From assembly GCF_042682915.1 (NCBI RefSeq), contig NZ_JBHUIW010000001.1, forward strand, positions 124,001-188,000: a stretch of DNA of 64,000 nucleotides. The letters run 5' to 3'. Position 1 is the first letter of the stretch; the number at the start of each line of letters is the position of its first letter. Made by a program: the position numbers and the translations under genes. Positions 1 through 8,190 of this stretch are shown piece by piece. The notes under the pieces were generated by a model. That model did not search any database and was not told the origin of the DNA. It was given only the letters and a program-made list of their open reading frames with translations. The DNA comes from Rhodoplanes azumiensis (lineage in GTDB: Bacteria; Pseudomonadota; Alphaproteobacteria; Rhizobiales; Xanthobacteraceae).

Positions 1-94
1 TAGAGACGCGAGCGCGGAGTGCAACGAACAATTGCTGACGCCGGCAAACGAGAGCCGGAGTCGGGAGCAGAAGCGGAATTCCAGGGAGGACACC

Positions 95-1363
95 ATGATT
101 TCCATGACGCGACGCCATTTCTCCACTGCGCTGTTGGCCGGCGCCGGCGTGCTCGCCATGCCGGCCGTGCTGCGGGCGCAGGCGAAGCCGCGCCTGGTCG
201 TCGTCGGCGGGGGACCGGCCGGCGCGACCGTGGCGCGCTACGTCGCCAAGGACTCGAACGGCGCCATCGACGTGACGCTGGTCGAGCCGGCCAAGAAGTT
301 CATCACCTGCTTCCATTCGAATCTCTATCTCGGCGACTACCGGCCGTGGGAGTCGATCGCGCACGACTACAATCTCGGCGCTGCCGGCGTGAAGAAGGTC
401 GATCAGGCGGCCACGACCATCGATCGCGACAAGAAGGAGGTGCGGCTCGCCGACGGCAGCGTGGTGCCCTACGACCGCCTCGTCGTCGCGCCCGGAATCG
501 ACCTCGACTTCGACTCGGTGCCGGGCTGGTCCGAGGCGGCCGCTGAAGTGATGCCGCACGCCTGGAAAGCCGGGCCGCAGACCCAGCTCCTCAAGAAGCA
601 GCTCGATGCGCTTCAGGACGGCGCCACCATCGTGATGATCGCGCCGCCGAACCCGTATCGCTGCCCGCCCGGTCCCTACGAGCGCGTCTCCTGCATGGCC
701 CGAGTGCTCAAGGCCAAGGGCCATGGCAAGTCGCGCATCGTGGTGATCGACCCGAAGGACCGCTTCTCCAAGATGGCGCTGTTCCAGGAGGGCTGGCAGA
801 ACCATTATCCGGGCATGATCGAGTGGATGGACCCCAAGATGCACGGCGGCCTGAAGTCGGTCGATCCCAAGACCATGACGGTCACGACCGACCTCGAGAG
901 CATCAAGGCGGATCTCGTCAACGTGATTCCCAAGCAGATGGCCGGCAAGATCGCCCGCGACGCCGGGCTCGCCAACGCCACCGGGTACTGCCCGATCGAT
1001 CCGACCAACATGAAGTCGGCGAACGATCCGAGCATCTTCGTGCTCGGCGACGCCTCGATCGCCGGGGCGATGCCGAAGTCGGCCTTCGCGGCCAACAGCC
1101 AGGCCAAGGTGGTGGCGATGGCGGTGCGCGGCGAGCTCGCGGGCGCCCGCACCTTCCCGGCGCGCTACTCCAACACCTGCTGGTCGATCCTCGCGCCCGA
1201 CGACACGGTCAAGATCGGCGGTCGCTACGAGGCCAAGGACGGCGCCATCGCCGAGGTCGAGGGCTTCGTCTCGAAGACCGGCGAGAGCAAGGACGAACGG
1301 CGCCAGACCAGCGAGGAGAACATGGGCTGGTACAAGGGCATCGTCGCCGACATCTTCGGGTGA
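95..1363 (+). CDS. Tat-exported FAD oxidoreductase, flavocytochrome c sulfide dehydrogenase flavoprotein-like (copy 1)
   Basis: A 422-residue flavoprotein of the FccB/SoxF type, which oxidises sulfide or polysulfide in the periplasm and passes electrons to a c-type cytochrome. A twin-arginine signal (RR at residues 6-7, hydrophobic stretch, RAQA near 30) is followed by the FAD-binding VVVGGGPAG at 35-43. Cys190 (YRCPPGPYER) and Cys299 (GYCPIDP) fit the redox-active cysteine pair of the family. The C-terminus (SNTCW to ADIFG) matches the family's flavin-binding C-terminal domain. The ATG at 95 is chosen because AGGGAGGA lies just upstream. No cytochrome subunit gene is visible; one could lie before the window. 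The next gene is a close paralogue. The substrate is inferred from family only. Confidence 0.85.
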   Translation: MISMTRRHFSTALLAGAGVLAMPAVLRAQAKPRLVVVGGGPAGATVARYVAKDSNGAIDVTLVEPAKKFITCFHSNLYLGDYRPWESIAHDYNLGAAGVKKVDQAATTIDRDKKEVRLADGSVVPYDRLVVAPGIDLDFDSVPGWSEAAAEVMPHAWKAGPQTQLLKKQLDALQDGATIVMIAPPNPYRCPPGPYERVSCMARVLKAKGHGKSRIVVIDPKDRFSKMALFQEGWQNHYPGMIEWMDPKMHGGLKSVDPKTMTVTTDLESIKADLVNVIPKQMAGKIARDAGLANATGYCPIDPTNMKSANDPSIFVLGDASIAGAMPKSAFAANSQAKVVAMAVRGELAGARTFPARYSNTCWSILAPDDTVKIGGRYEAKDGAIAEVEGFVSKTGESKDERRQTSEENMGWYKGIVADIFG

Positions 1364-1374
1364 GGCCGTCTGCC

Positions 1375-1460
1375 GTCATGCCCGGGCTCGACCCGGCCAT
1401 CCATCGCCGCAAGGACTGCTGATCGTTCGGATGGATCGCCGGGTCGAGCTCGGCGACGCT
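1375..1460. repeat. REP-like inverted repeat
   Basis: The gap between the two flavoprotein genes holds two facing arms, GGGCTCGACCCGGC with CCATCCAT and its mirror ATGGATCGCCGGGTCGAGC. This belongs to the family of intergenic inverted repeats that recurs through the window. Confidence 0.6.
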
Positions 1461-1530
1461 TCCGGGCGCCGGGGAGCACAGCGTGGGCCGCAGCGTTGCT
1501 CGCACTGCCGGGGATCTGGGCACAGGTGCC

Positions 1531-2793
1531 GTGATCGACCGACGAACTCTTCTGCGCGGAACCGTGGGTGCCCTGGCGGCGCCGGCGCTCGCCGCGCCCG
1601 CGATCGCCCAGATCAAGCCGCACGTCGTCGTGGTCGGCGGCGGGGCGGGCGGGGCGACGGCGGCCAAGTATCTGGTCTCCACCGGCGCCGAGCTCGACGT
1701 GACTCTGGTCGAGCAGAGCCGCCAGTTCGTCACCCCGTTCACGTCGAATTTGTTCCTCGCCGGGCTCAAGCCCTACGAGCAGCTCGTCCACGGCTACGAC
1801 AACCTCGCGGGGCGCGGCGTCAAGCTGGTGTTCGAGCGGGTCGCCGGCATCGAACGCAGCGCGAGACGCCTGCGCCTCGCCGACGGCACCCAGATCCCCT
1901 ACGATCGCCTGATCGTCTCGCCCGGGATCGACTTCAAGTACGGCGACGTGCCCGGCTACTCTATCGAGGCGGCCGAGCGCATGCCGCATGCCTGGCGCGG
2001 CGGTGATCAGCTCCTGCTGCTCAAGCGCCAGCTCGACGCGGTCGAGGACGGCGGCCTGATCGTGATCGTCGCGCCGCCGACGCCCTATCGTTGCCCGCCG
2101 GCGCCCTACGAGCGCGCCTCCATGATGGCGCTGGCGCTGAAGCGGCGCGGCGTCAGGGACGCCCGCATCGTCATCCTGGACGCCAAGGATCACTTTGCCA
2201 TGCAGCCGCTGTTCGAGGACGGCTGGGCGCGGCACTATCCGGGCGTGATCGAGTGGCAGGATCCCAAGATGCACGGCGGCATCAAGTCGGTCGATCCCAA
2301 GTCGATGACCGTGACGACCGACCTCGAGACCCAAAAGGCGGCGCTCGTCAACGTCATCCCGCCGCAGCAGGCGGGCCGGCTCGGCCGCGACGCCGGCCTC
2401 ACCGACGAGACCGGCTGGTGCCCGGTCGACGCCGGCACCATGAAGTCGCTCGTCGATCCGAGCATCCACGTGATCGGCGACGCGGCGATCGGCGGGGATT
2501 TTCCGAAGTCGGGCTTCGCCGCCAACAACGAGGCGAAGAACACGGCCATGATCGTCCGCCACGAGCTGCTGGGCTCCCGGCTGGTGCCGGTGCGCTTCAC
2601 CAATCACTGCTGGAGCACCATCGCGCCCGACGACGCGATCAAGAACGGCGCCCGCTACGAGCCGCGCGACGGCAAGATCGTGATGCTCGACCCCTACACG
2701 TCGCAGCGCGACGAGTCGCCGGAGCTGCGGGAGAAGCAGGCCAAGGAGGCGGTCGGCTGGTATCGCGGCATGACGACCGACATCTTCGGGTGA
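1531..2793 (+). CDS. Tat-exported FAD oxidoreductase, flavocytochrome c sulfide dehydrogenase flavoprotein-like (copy 2)
   Basis: Tandem paralogue of the preceding gene, 420 residues from the GTG at 1531, which places the Tat motif DRRTLLRG at the N-terminus. An in-frame ATG at 1483 would add 16 residues before it and is less likely. The FAD motif VVVGGGAGG is present. The cysteine pair is conserved as Cys188 (YRCPPAPYER) and Cys297 (GWCPVDA). Long blocks are nearly identical to copy 1, including the DPKMHGGIKSVDPKSMTVTT region and the GWYRGMTTDIFG end. Two intact copies suggest either recent duplication or division of labour between electron acceptors or substrates. Function rests on family resemblance. 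Confidence 0.83.
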   Translation: MIDRRTLLRGTVGALAAPALAAPAIAQIKPHVVVVGGGAGGATAAKYLVSTGAELDVTLVEQSRQFVTPFTSNLFLAGLKPYEQLVHGYDNLAGRGVKLVFERVAGIERSARRLRLADGTQIPYDRLIVSPGIDFKYGDVPGYSIEAAERMPHAWRGGDQLLLLKRQLDAVEDGGLIVIVAPPTPYRCPPAPYERASMMALALKRRGVRDARIVILDAKDHFAMQPLFEDGWARHYPGVIEWQDPKMHGGIKSVDPKSMTVTTDLETQKAALVNVIPPQQAGRLGRDAGLTDETGWCPVDAGTMKSLVDPSIHVIGDAAIGGDFPKSGFAANNEAKNTAMIVRHELLGSRLVPVRFTNHCWSTIAPDDAIKNGARYEPRDGKIVMLDPYTSQRDESPELREKQAKEAVGWYRGMTTDIFG

Positions 2794-2800
2794 CAGATTC

Positions 2801-2945
2801 CGGTCATCCCGGGGCGCGGACCGCAGGTCCGCGAGCCCGGGATCCATACGTCCGGCGATGACGGCTCACGAAAGAAATGGCTCACGAAAGCCAGGGGGTA
2901 TGGATCCCGGGCTCGGCGCGTTCGCGCCGCCCCGGGACGACCGCG
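2801..2945. repeat. REP-like inverted repeat pair
   Basis: CGGTCATCCCGGGGCGCGGA and GCCCGGGATCCATAC are mirrored by GTATGGATCCCGGGCTCGG and CCGCCCCGGGACGACCG about 50 bases on. Between them GGCTCACGAAAG occurs twice as a direct repeat (about 2863 and 2879). It is a typical bipartite intergenic element between the convergent flavoprotein and cobA genes and may also end transcription. Confidence 0.65.
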
Positions 2946-3003
2946 TAATTCTGCGAGGCTTCCTCGCGGGAGACGTCGTAATTGCCCTGCCGTCCGGAGC
3001 TGA

Positions 3004-3810
3004 TCAGGATCGGTCGGCTGCTTCCGCTGGCACCATCACCCCGGCCAGCGCCGCCCCGTAGAGAATCATGCACGCCCCGGCCGGCGGGGCATCACGCAGG
3101 CGCGCCGCGATGGTGGCGACCGTGCCGGTCATGGTCTTCGGATCACTGCCGAGGCTCTCCACCACGGCGGCCGGCGTGTCGGGCGACAGGCCGATGGCGA
3201 ACAGCTTCTCGGCGAGCGCCGGGAACGTCGCCTTGCCCATGAACACGCAGGTCGTCGCCGCCGGGTCGGCCAGCGCCGCGAGGTCGAGGTCGTCGGGCAG
3301 GCCGCCCGTCACCTCGTGGGCCGTGATGAACTGCACGCGCCGCGCGACCAGCCGCTTGGTCAACGCCGTGCCGAGATGCGCCGCGGCGGCCGTCGCCGAG
3401 GTGACGCCCGGCACCATCTCGATGGCGAGGCCCGCCTCGCGGGCCGCCGTGATCTCCTCGTCGGCGCGCGAGAAGATCGCCGGGTCGCCGGACTTCAGCC
3501 GCACCACCCGCTTGCCGAGCCGCGCATAGGCGACCATCAGCCGGCTCACCTCGGCCTGCTTGGGCGCGTGCTGGCCGGCGCGCTTGCCGACCGAGATCAG
3601 CTCGGCGTCCTCGCGGGCATGGACGAGGGCGCCGGCGCTGCCGAGGTCGTCGTAGAGCACCACGTCGGCGGCGCGCAGGCGGTCGACGGCGCGCAGCGTC
3701 AACAGGTCCGGATCGCCGGGCCCGGCCCCGACCAGCGCGATGTGACCGGCACAGGCATGGTCGTCGGGATCGTCAGTCATGGCCGGGTCTTGTATGACAG
3801 GGTCTTGCAT
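3004..3810 (-). CDS. cobA: Uroporphyrinogen-III C-methyltransferase (SUMT)
   Basis: Methylates uroporphyrinogen III at C2 and C7 with SAM to give precorrin-2, the branch point to cobalamin and siroheme. The protein shows the tetrapyrrole methylase hallmarks VGAGPGDPDLLTL near the N-terminus, LKSGDPAIFSR in the middle and MVPGVTSATAAAAHLG after it. The start at 3810 (268 residues) is preferred because AGGA lies 8 bases upstream. An ATG at 3780 would give a 258-residue protein with no evident ribosome site. No CysG oxidase/ferrochelatase domain is fused. The gene stands alone on the minus strand, divergent from cbiD with only 46 bases between the starts. Confidence 0.93.
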   Translation of the reverse strand: MQDPVIQDPAMTDDPDDHACAGHIALVGAGPGDPDLLTLRAVDRLRAADVVLYDDLGSAGALVHAREDAELISVGKRAGQHAPKQAEVSRLMVAYARLGKRVVRLKSGDPAIFSRADEEITAAREAGLAIEMVPGVTSATAAAAHLGTALTKRLVARRVQFITAHEVTGGLPDDLDLAALADPAATTCVFMGKATFPALAEKLFAIGLSPDTPAAVVESLGSDPKTMTGTVATIAARLRDAPPAGACMILYGAALAGVMVPAEAADRS

Positions 3811-3820
3811 GGCAAGCGTC

Positions 3821-3849
3821 CTGACACGCTGCGGCGACCCGCCTATAGT
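3821..3849 (+). promoter_or_regulatory. sigma70-type promoter of cbiD
   Basis: CTGACA (3821-3826), a 17-base spacer and TATAGT (3844-3849). Transcription would start about 7 bases later, at or next to the cbiD ATG at 3857, so the message would be leaderless. No Shine-Dalgarno sequence precedes that ATG. Confidence 0.55.
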
Positions 3850-3856
3850 CGCCGGC

Positions 3857-4948
3857 ATGAACGGGGAAAGACCGCTGCGGCCCGGCTGGACCACCGGCAC
3901 CTGCGCGACCGCGGCGACGCGTGCCGCCGTCGAGGCGCTGGCGACCGGCACGCTGCCGGACCCGGTCGCCGTGACGCTGCCGGGCGGCCAGCGGCCGAGC
4001 TTCTCGCTCGCCTTCGGCGAGTCGGGGGACGGCTTCGCGCGCGCAGGCGTGGTGAAGGACGCGGGCGACGATCCCGACGTGACGCATGGCGCCGTGATCG
4101 TCTCGACGGTGCGGCCGGGTGCGCCGGGCACCGGCGTGACGTTCCGGGCGGGCGAGGGGGTCGGCACCGTGACGCGGCCGGGCCTCCCGGTCGCGGTCGG
4201 CGAGCCGGCCATCAACCCGGTGCCGCGCGCCATGATCCGCACGGCCGTCGCCGAGGCCTGCGCCGCGACCGGTGCGGCCGGCGACGTGGTGGTCGAGATC
4301 TCCATCCCCGACGGCGCAGCCCTCGCGCAGAAAACGCTGAATCCGCGGCTCGGCATCGTCGGCGGCCTGTCGATCCTCGGGACCACCGGCATCGTGGTGC
4401 CGTTCTCCTGCGCGGCCTGGATCCACGCGATTCATCGCGGCGTCGACGTCGCCCGGGCGGCCGGCCTGTCGCACATCGCCGGCGCGACCGGCTCGACCTC
4501 GGAGACCGCCATCGCGGCGCTCGACGGCCTGCCCGAGATCGCTCTCATCGACATGGGCGATTTCGTCGGCGGCCTGTTGAAATATGTGCGCCTGAACCCG
4601 GTCGCGCGCGTCACCGTCGCGGGCGGCTTCGCCAAGATGACCAAGCTCTCGCAAGGGCTGCTCGACCTCCATTCGCGCGCCGGCGAGGTCGATCTCGCCC
4701 ACCTCGCCCGGCTCGCCGCCGAGGCGGGCGCGTCGGGCGCCCTGGTCGAGGCGATCCGCCGCGCCAACACGGCGCTGGAGGCTCTGCAACGAACGCAGGC
4801 CGAGGGCATCGACATCGCGGCCATGGTCGCGGCGCGTGCTGTCCAGACCGGCGCGAAGCTGCTGCGCGGCACGGAGGTCGGCCTCGACGTCGCGGTCTTC
4901 GGTCGGACCGGCGAGCTGCTCGCCCGCACGCCGGTGGTGAGGGGATAG
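3857..4948 (+). CDS. cbiD: Cobalt-precorrin-5B / precorrin C1-methyltransferase CbiD
   Basis: A 363-residue CbiD protein, the C1-methyltransferase best known from the anaerobic cobalamin route. The N-terminus RPGWTTGTCATAATRAA is the family signature, followed by GEPAINPVPRAMI and the GDFVGG and KMTKLSQG segments. In the classic aerobic pathway CobF does this step; no cobF is seen here, so CbiD probably supplies the C1 methyl group within an otherwise aerobic gene set. The stop codon abuts the cobK start (ATG at 4949), so the two are co-transcribed. There is no ribosome site before the ATG; see the promoter entry for the leaderless prediction. Confidence 0.92.
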   Translation: MNGERPLRPGWTTGTCATAATRAAVEALATGTLPDPVAVTLPGGQRPSFSLAFGESGDGFARAGVVKDAGDDPDVTHGAVIVSTVRPGAPGTGVTFRAGEGVGTVTRPGLPVAVGEPAINPVPRAMIRTAVAEACAATGAAGDVVVEISIPDGAALAQKTLNPRLGIVGGLSILGTTGIVVPFSCAAWIHAIHRGVDVARAAGLSHIAGATGSTSETAIAALDGLPEIALIDMGDFVGGLLKYVRLNPVARVTVAGGFAKMTKLSQGLLDLHSRAGEVDLAHLARLAAEAGASGALVEAIRRANTALEALQRTQAEGIDIAAMVAARAVQTGAKLLRGTEVGLDVAVFGRTGELLARTPVVRG

Positions 4949-5740
4949 ATGGCGGCCCGACGGCAGAAGATTCTGGTCCTCGGCGGCACCACCGAGGCGC
5001 GACGGCTCGCCGAGGCGCTGGCGAAGGCGCCCGGGATCGACGCCGTGCTGTCCTATGCGGGGCGTACCGAGAACCCGATCGCCGTGCCGGTGCCCTGGCG
5101 GGTGGGTGGCTTCGGCGGCGTGCCGGGGCTGATCGACTATCTGCGCGCCGAAACGATCGACCGCGTCGTCGACGCGACGCATCCGTTCGCGGCGCAGATG
5201 AGCGGCAACGCGGTCGCCGCCTGCGCGGCCACGAAAACTCCGCTGGTCGCGCTGGAGCGGGCGCCGTGGCGGCCCGAGAAGGGCGACCATTGGATCGAGG
5301 TCGACACGCTGGAGGATGCCGTGGCGGCGGTCGGCGAGGCGCCGCGGCGCGTCTTCCTCGGCATCGGCCGACTGCATCTCGATGCCTTCGTGCAAAAGCC
5401 GCAGCACCATTATCTGATCCGCCTGGTCGATGCGCCGCGTGAAAACCTGCCGTTGCCGAACGTCGCCGTGGTGGTGGCGCGCGGGCCGTTCGATGTCGAC
5501 GGCGATCGTGCGCTCATGCAGCAGCACGGCAGCGAGCTCGTCGTGTCGAAGAACGCCGGCGGCACGGCGGCGGTCGCGAAGCTTCTCGCCGCCCGCGATC
5601 TCGGCCTGCCGGTCGTGATGGTGCGGCGACCAAAAATCCCGCAACGGCCCACGGTCGAGACCGTCGCGGCCGTGCTGGCCTGGCTCGCCGGCGGGGGTGT
5701 TCACGACGCGGCCTCGGCCGGTGCGGAGCGCGGCGTGTAG
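4949..5740 (+). CDS. cobK: Precorrin-6A/cobalt-precorrin-6A reductase
   Basis: NAD(P)H-dependent reduction of precorrin-6A to precorrin-6B (CobK/CbiJ). The 263-residue protein begins with the dinucleotide-binding ILVLGGTTEARRLAEAL motif. It also carries VDATHPFAAQMSGNA and FLGIGRLHLDAF, both conserved in the family, and ends near VVMVRRPKIPQRPTVETVAAVLAWL. It starts directly after the cbiD stop. The last 40 bases overlap the 3' end of the convergent cobJ gene. Confidence 0.93.
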   Translation: MAARRQKILVLGGTTEARRLAEALAKAPGIDAVLSYAGRTENPIAVPVPWRVGGFGGVPGLIDYLRAETIDRVVDATHPFAAQMSGNAVAACAATKTPLVALERAPWRPEKGDHWIEVDTLEDAVAAVGEAPRRVFLGIGRLHLDAFVQKPQHHYLIRLVDAPRENLPLPNVAVVVARGPFDVDGDRALMQQHGSELVVSKNAGGTAAVAKLLAARDLGLPVVMVRRPKIPQRPTVETVAAVLAWLAGGGVHDAASAGAERGV

Positions 5741-6483
5741 ACGAAGGCCGGCCCGCCCGTCCGCGTGATCAGACGGGTCTGCGACGAGCCGACGATGACG
5801 AGAGTGCGCATGTCGGCGCGCGACGCCACGGCCTCGGCGAGCGGCACCGTGTCGATCGTTTCCTGCGGGGCACTCACCGCGGTCGCAAAGATCACCGGCG
5901 TCGTCGGTGCGCGCAGCGAGCGGAGAATGTCGAGCGCTCGGCCGAGCTGATGCGGCCGCGCCTTCGACACCGGATTGTAGAGCGCGATCACGAAGTCGGC
6001 CTCGGCGGCGAGCCGCAGGCGCTTCTCCACCAGCGCCCAGGGCTTCAGATTGTCCGAGAGATTGATGGCGCAGAAGTCGTGACCGAGCGGCGCACCGGCC
6101 CGCGCCGCCGCCGCCGTCATGGCCGTGACGCCGGGCAGCACCCGCAGGTCGAGCTCGCGCCACGCGGGGTCGCCGTGCTCGACCGCCTCGAGCACGGCCG
6201 CCGCCATCGCGAACACGCCGGGATCGCCCGACGAGGCGACGACGACGCGACGGCCGGCGCTCGCGAGCGTCAGCGCATGGCGGGCGCGGTCGATCTCCTC
6301 CCGGTTGTCGGAGCCGTGCTTGGCGAGGCCCGGCCGGTCGGGCACGCGCGCGATGTAGGGGCCGTAGCCGATCAGGTCGGTGGCGTCGGCGAGCGCGTCG
6401 GTCACCTCCGGCGTGGTCAGGCGCGGGTCGCCGGGTCCGAGCCCGGCGACGACGAGCGACCCCGCGGGCGCAGCGTCGCTCAT
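5701..6483 (-). CDS. cobJ: Precorrin-3B C17-methyltransferase
   Basis: SAM-dependent methylation at C17 with ring contraction, precorrin-3B to precorrin-4. The 260-residue protein has VVAGLGPGDPRLTTPEV, the CobJ-typical LIGYGPYIARV, VVASSGDPGVFAMAAAV, LPGVTAMTAAAARAGAPLGHDFCAINLSDNL and FVIALYNPVSK. Its ATG overlaps the cobI stop (ATGA), so it is the last gene of cobH-cobI-cobJ. It converges on cobK with a 40-base overlap. Confidence 0.95.
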   Translation of the reverse strand: MSDAAPAGSLVVAGLGPGDPRLTTPEVTDALADATDLIGYGPYIARVPDRPGLAKHGSDNREEIDRARHALTLASAGRRVVVASSGDPGVFAMAAAVLEAVEHGDPAWRELDLRVLPGVTAMTAAAARAGAPLGHDFCAINLSDNLKPWALVEKRLRLAAEADFVIALYNPVSKARPHQLGRALDILRSLRAPTTPVIFATAVSAPQETIDTVPLAEAVASRADMRTLVIVGSSQTRLITRTGGPAFVYTPRSAPAEAAS

Positions 6484-7205
6484 GGCCGCCGCCCTTCGCC
6501 GTGCACCAGCACCATGGAGAAGTAGGGCGCGGCATCGTCCGGCTTGTCGGCGAGGCGCATCACCGTCTCGCCCGCCATGGTGCCGCGCTCGACATAGACG
6601 GCGCGGTCGATCAGGCCGGCGCGCGTGAGGGCCTGCCGCACTTTTGGGAGGTTCTTTCCGAGCTTCATGATCACCAGCGCGTCGGCCCGGCCCAGGCGGT
6701 CGACCAGCGTCGCCTCGTCGAGCGTCGCGGGCAACACCGTCAGAATATCGTCGCCCCAGGTGATCGGCGCGCCCGTCGCGGTCCAGCAGCCCGCCATGCC
6801 GGGGATGCCGGGAACGACGACCACGGGCACGCGGCCGGCGAGGCGGGTGTGGAGATGCATGAACGAGCCGTAGAGGAACGGGTCGCCCTCGCACAGCACG
6901 ATCACGTCGCAGCCCTGGTCGGTCTGGGCCGTCAGGCGGGCGACGCAGTCCTGATAGAACTCCTTCAGGGCGGCGTTGTAGGCCGGATCCTTGAAGGCGA
7001 TCTCGGTCGTCACCGGGTACGCCATCGCGATCTCGACCACGTCGGGCGACAAGAGCCCGGCCGCGATGGTGCGGGCGTTGCTGGTCCGCCCGGCCTTGCA
7101 GAAATAGGCGACGACGGCGGCGCCGCGCACCAGCCGGTCGGCCTTCACACTGATCAGCTCGGGATCGCCCGGCCCGAGCCCGACGCCGTAGACGGTGGCG
7201 GTCAT
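6480..7205 (-). CDS. cobI: Precorrin-2 C20-methyltransferase
   Basis: Methylates precorrin-2 at C20 to give precorrin-3A. The protein of 241 residues starts MTATVYGVGLGPGDPELISVKA and contains the CobI-type IAMAYPVTTEIAFKDPAY segment, VIVLCEGDPFLYGSFMHLH, VPGIPGMAGCWTATGAPITWGDD and MKLGKNLPKVRQAL. The ATG at 7205 is taken because the family starts at this point; an upstream in-frame extension to 7280 is encoded in the repeat. The gene overlaps cobJ by 4 bases. Confidence 0.95.
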   Translation of the reverse strand: MTATVYGVGLGPGDPELISVKADRLVRGAAVVAYFCKAGRTSNARTIAAGLLSPDVVEIAMAYPVTTEIAFKDPAYNAALKEFYQDCVARLTAQTDQGCDVIVLCEGDPFLYGSFMHLHTRLAGRVPVVVVPGIPGMAGCWTATGAPITWGDDILTVLPATLDEATLVDRLGRADALVIMKLGKNLPKVRQALTRAGLIDRAVYVERGTMAGETVMRLADKPDDAAPYFSMVLVHGEGRRP

Positions 7206-7231
7206 GGTTCGATCTCCACAGCGACGGCGGT

Positions 7232-7362
7232 CCTTAAACCTTTCCCCGCACGCGGGGAGAGGTCGGATTCCGCGCGGCACGCGCGGAATCCGGGTGAGGG
7301 GGCGTTTCGAGGATACGGAGGCGCCCCCTCACCCCGACCCTCTCCCCGCGCGCGAGAGGGAG
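7232..7362. repeat. REP-like inverted repeat between cobH and cobI
   Basis: The 214-base gap contains CCGCACGCGGGGAGAGG, GGATTCCGCGCG with its mirror CGCGCGGAATCC, and GAGGGGGCG facing CGCCCCCTC, ending in CCCTCTCCCCGCGCGCGAGAGG. Arms this long would fold in RNA and may attenuate cobIJ relative to cobH. Confidence 0.6.
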
Positions 7363-7419
7363 CGCTGGCGCTCTGCGTCAATGTCGGCTCGAGACGATTA
7401 GGTGTTGTGATGAGGCCGC

Positions 7420-8046
7420 TCATTCCCGGTCGCTCGCGAGCGCGTTGACGGCGGCGGCCGTCATGGCGCTGCCGCCCTTGCGGCCGCGCACGATCATCGC
7501 AGGGACACGGCCGTCGGCGATCAGCGCCTCCTTCGACTCCGCAGCGCCGACGAAGCCGACCGGCATGCCGATGACGGCGGCGGGCTTCTCGGCGCCCTCG
7601 TCGAGCATCTCCAGCAGCCGGAACAGCGCGGTCGGCGCATTGCCGATCGCGACGACCGCGCCGCCGAGCCGGTCGCGCCACAGCTCCATGGCGGCCGCCG
7701 TGCGGGTGGTTCCGAGCTTGTCCGCCAGCAACGGAACGGCCGGATCCGAGAGCGTGCAGATCACGTCGTTGTCGGCCGGCAGGCGCGCCCGGGTGACGCC
7801 GTGCGCCACCATCTGGGCGTCACAGAAGATCGGCGCGCCGGCCCGCAACGCGGCGCGCGCCGCCGCCGCGGCGCCGGGCGAGAAGACGAGATCGGCGGCG
7901 ACCTCGACCATGCCGCTCGCATGAATCACCCGCACCGCGACCTTCTCCTCCTCGGGCGAGAAGCGGGCGAGGTCGGCCTCGGCCCGGATGATCGAAAACG
8001 AGCGGCGATAGATCGCCGCCCCGTCCTTCTCGTAGACGAGGGTCAT
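7420..8046 (-). CDS. cobH: Precorrin-8X methylmutase
   Basis: Moves the C11 methyl group to C12, converting precorrin-8X to hydrogenobyrinic acid. The 208-residue protein carries the catalytic histidine in VIHASGM (His42), FCDAQMVAHGVTRARLPADND and the C-terminal GNAPTALFRLLEM / VIGMPVGFVGAAESKEAL blocks of the family. The ATG at 8046 is supported by AAAGG 7 bases upstream; a TTG at 8052 is also in frame. It follows cobN on the same strand after a 144-base repeat gap, so the cobN transcript may read into it. Confidence 0.95.
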   Translation of the reverse strand: MTLVYEKDGAAIYRRSFSIIRAEADLARFSPEEEKVAVRVIHASGMVEVAADLVFSPGAAAAARAALRAGAPIFCDAQMVAHGVTRARLPADNDVICTLSDPAVPLLADKLGTTRTAAAMELWRDRLGGAVVAIGNAPTALFRLLEMLDEGAEKPAAVIGMPVGFVGAAESKEALIADGRVPAMIVRGRKGGSAMTAAAVNALASDRE

Positions 8047-8058
8047 GCACAAGCCTTT

Positions 8059-8170
8059 GTCGTCATTCCGAGGCGCACCGAAGGTGCGAACCCGAAATCC
8101 AGCCGCGACGTCGGAAGTCGTGGCTTGATTCCGGGTCCGGCCCTTCGCGCCGGCCCGGACTGACCGGTGA
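8059..8170. repeat. REP-like inverted repeat between cobN and cobH
   Basis: TCATTCCGAGGCGCACCGAAGGTGCGAACCCG and the facing half TTCCGGGTCCGGCCCTTCGCGCCGGCCCGGA flank a short central stretch containing ACGTCGGAAGTCGT. It shares the layout of the other elements in this window. Confidence 0.6.
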
Positions 8171-8190
8171 AGTCGTGATCAGGTCTCGTG

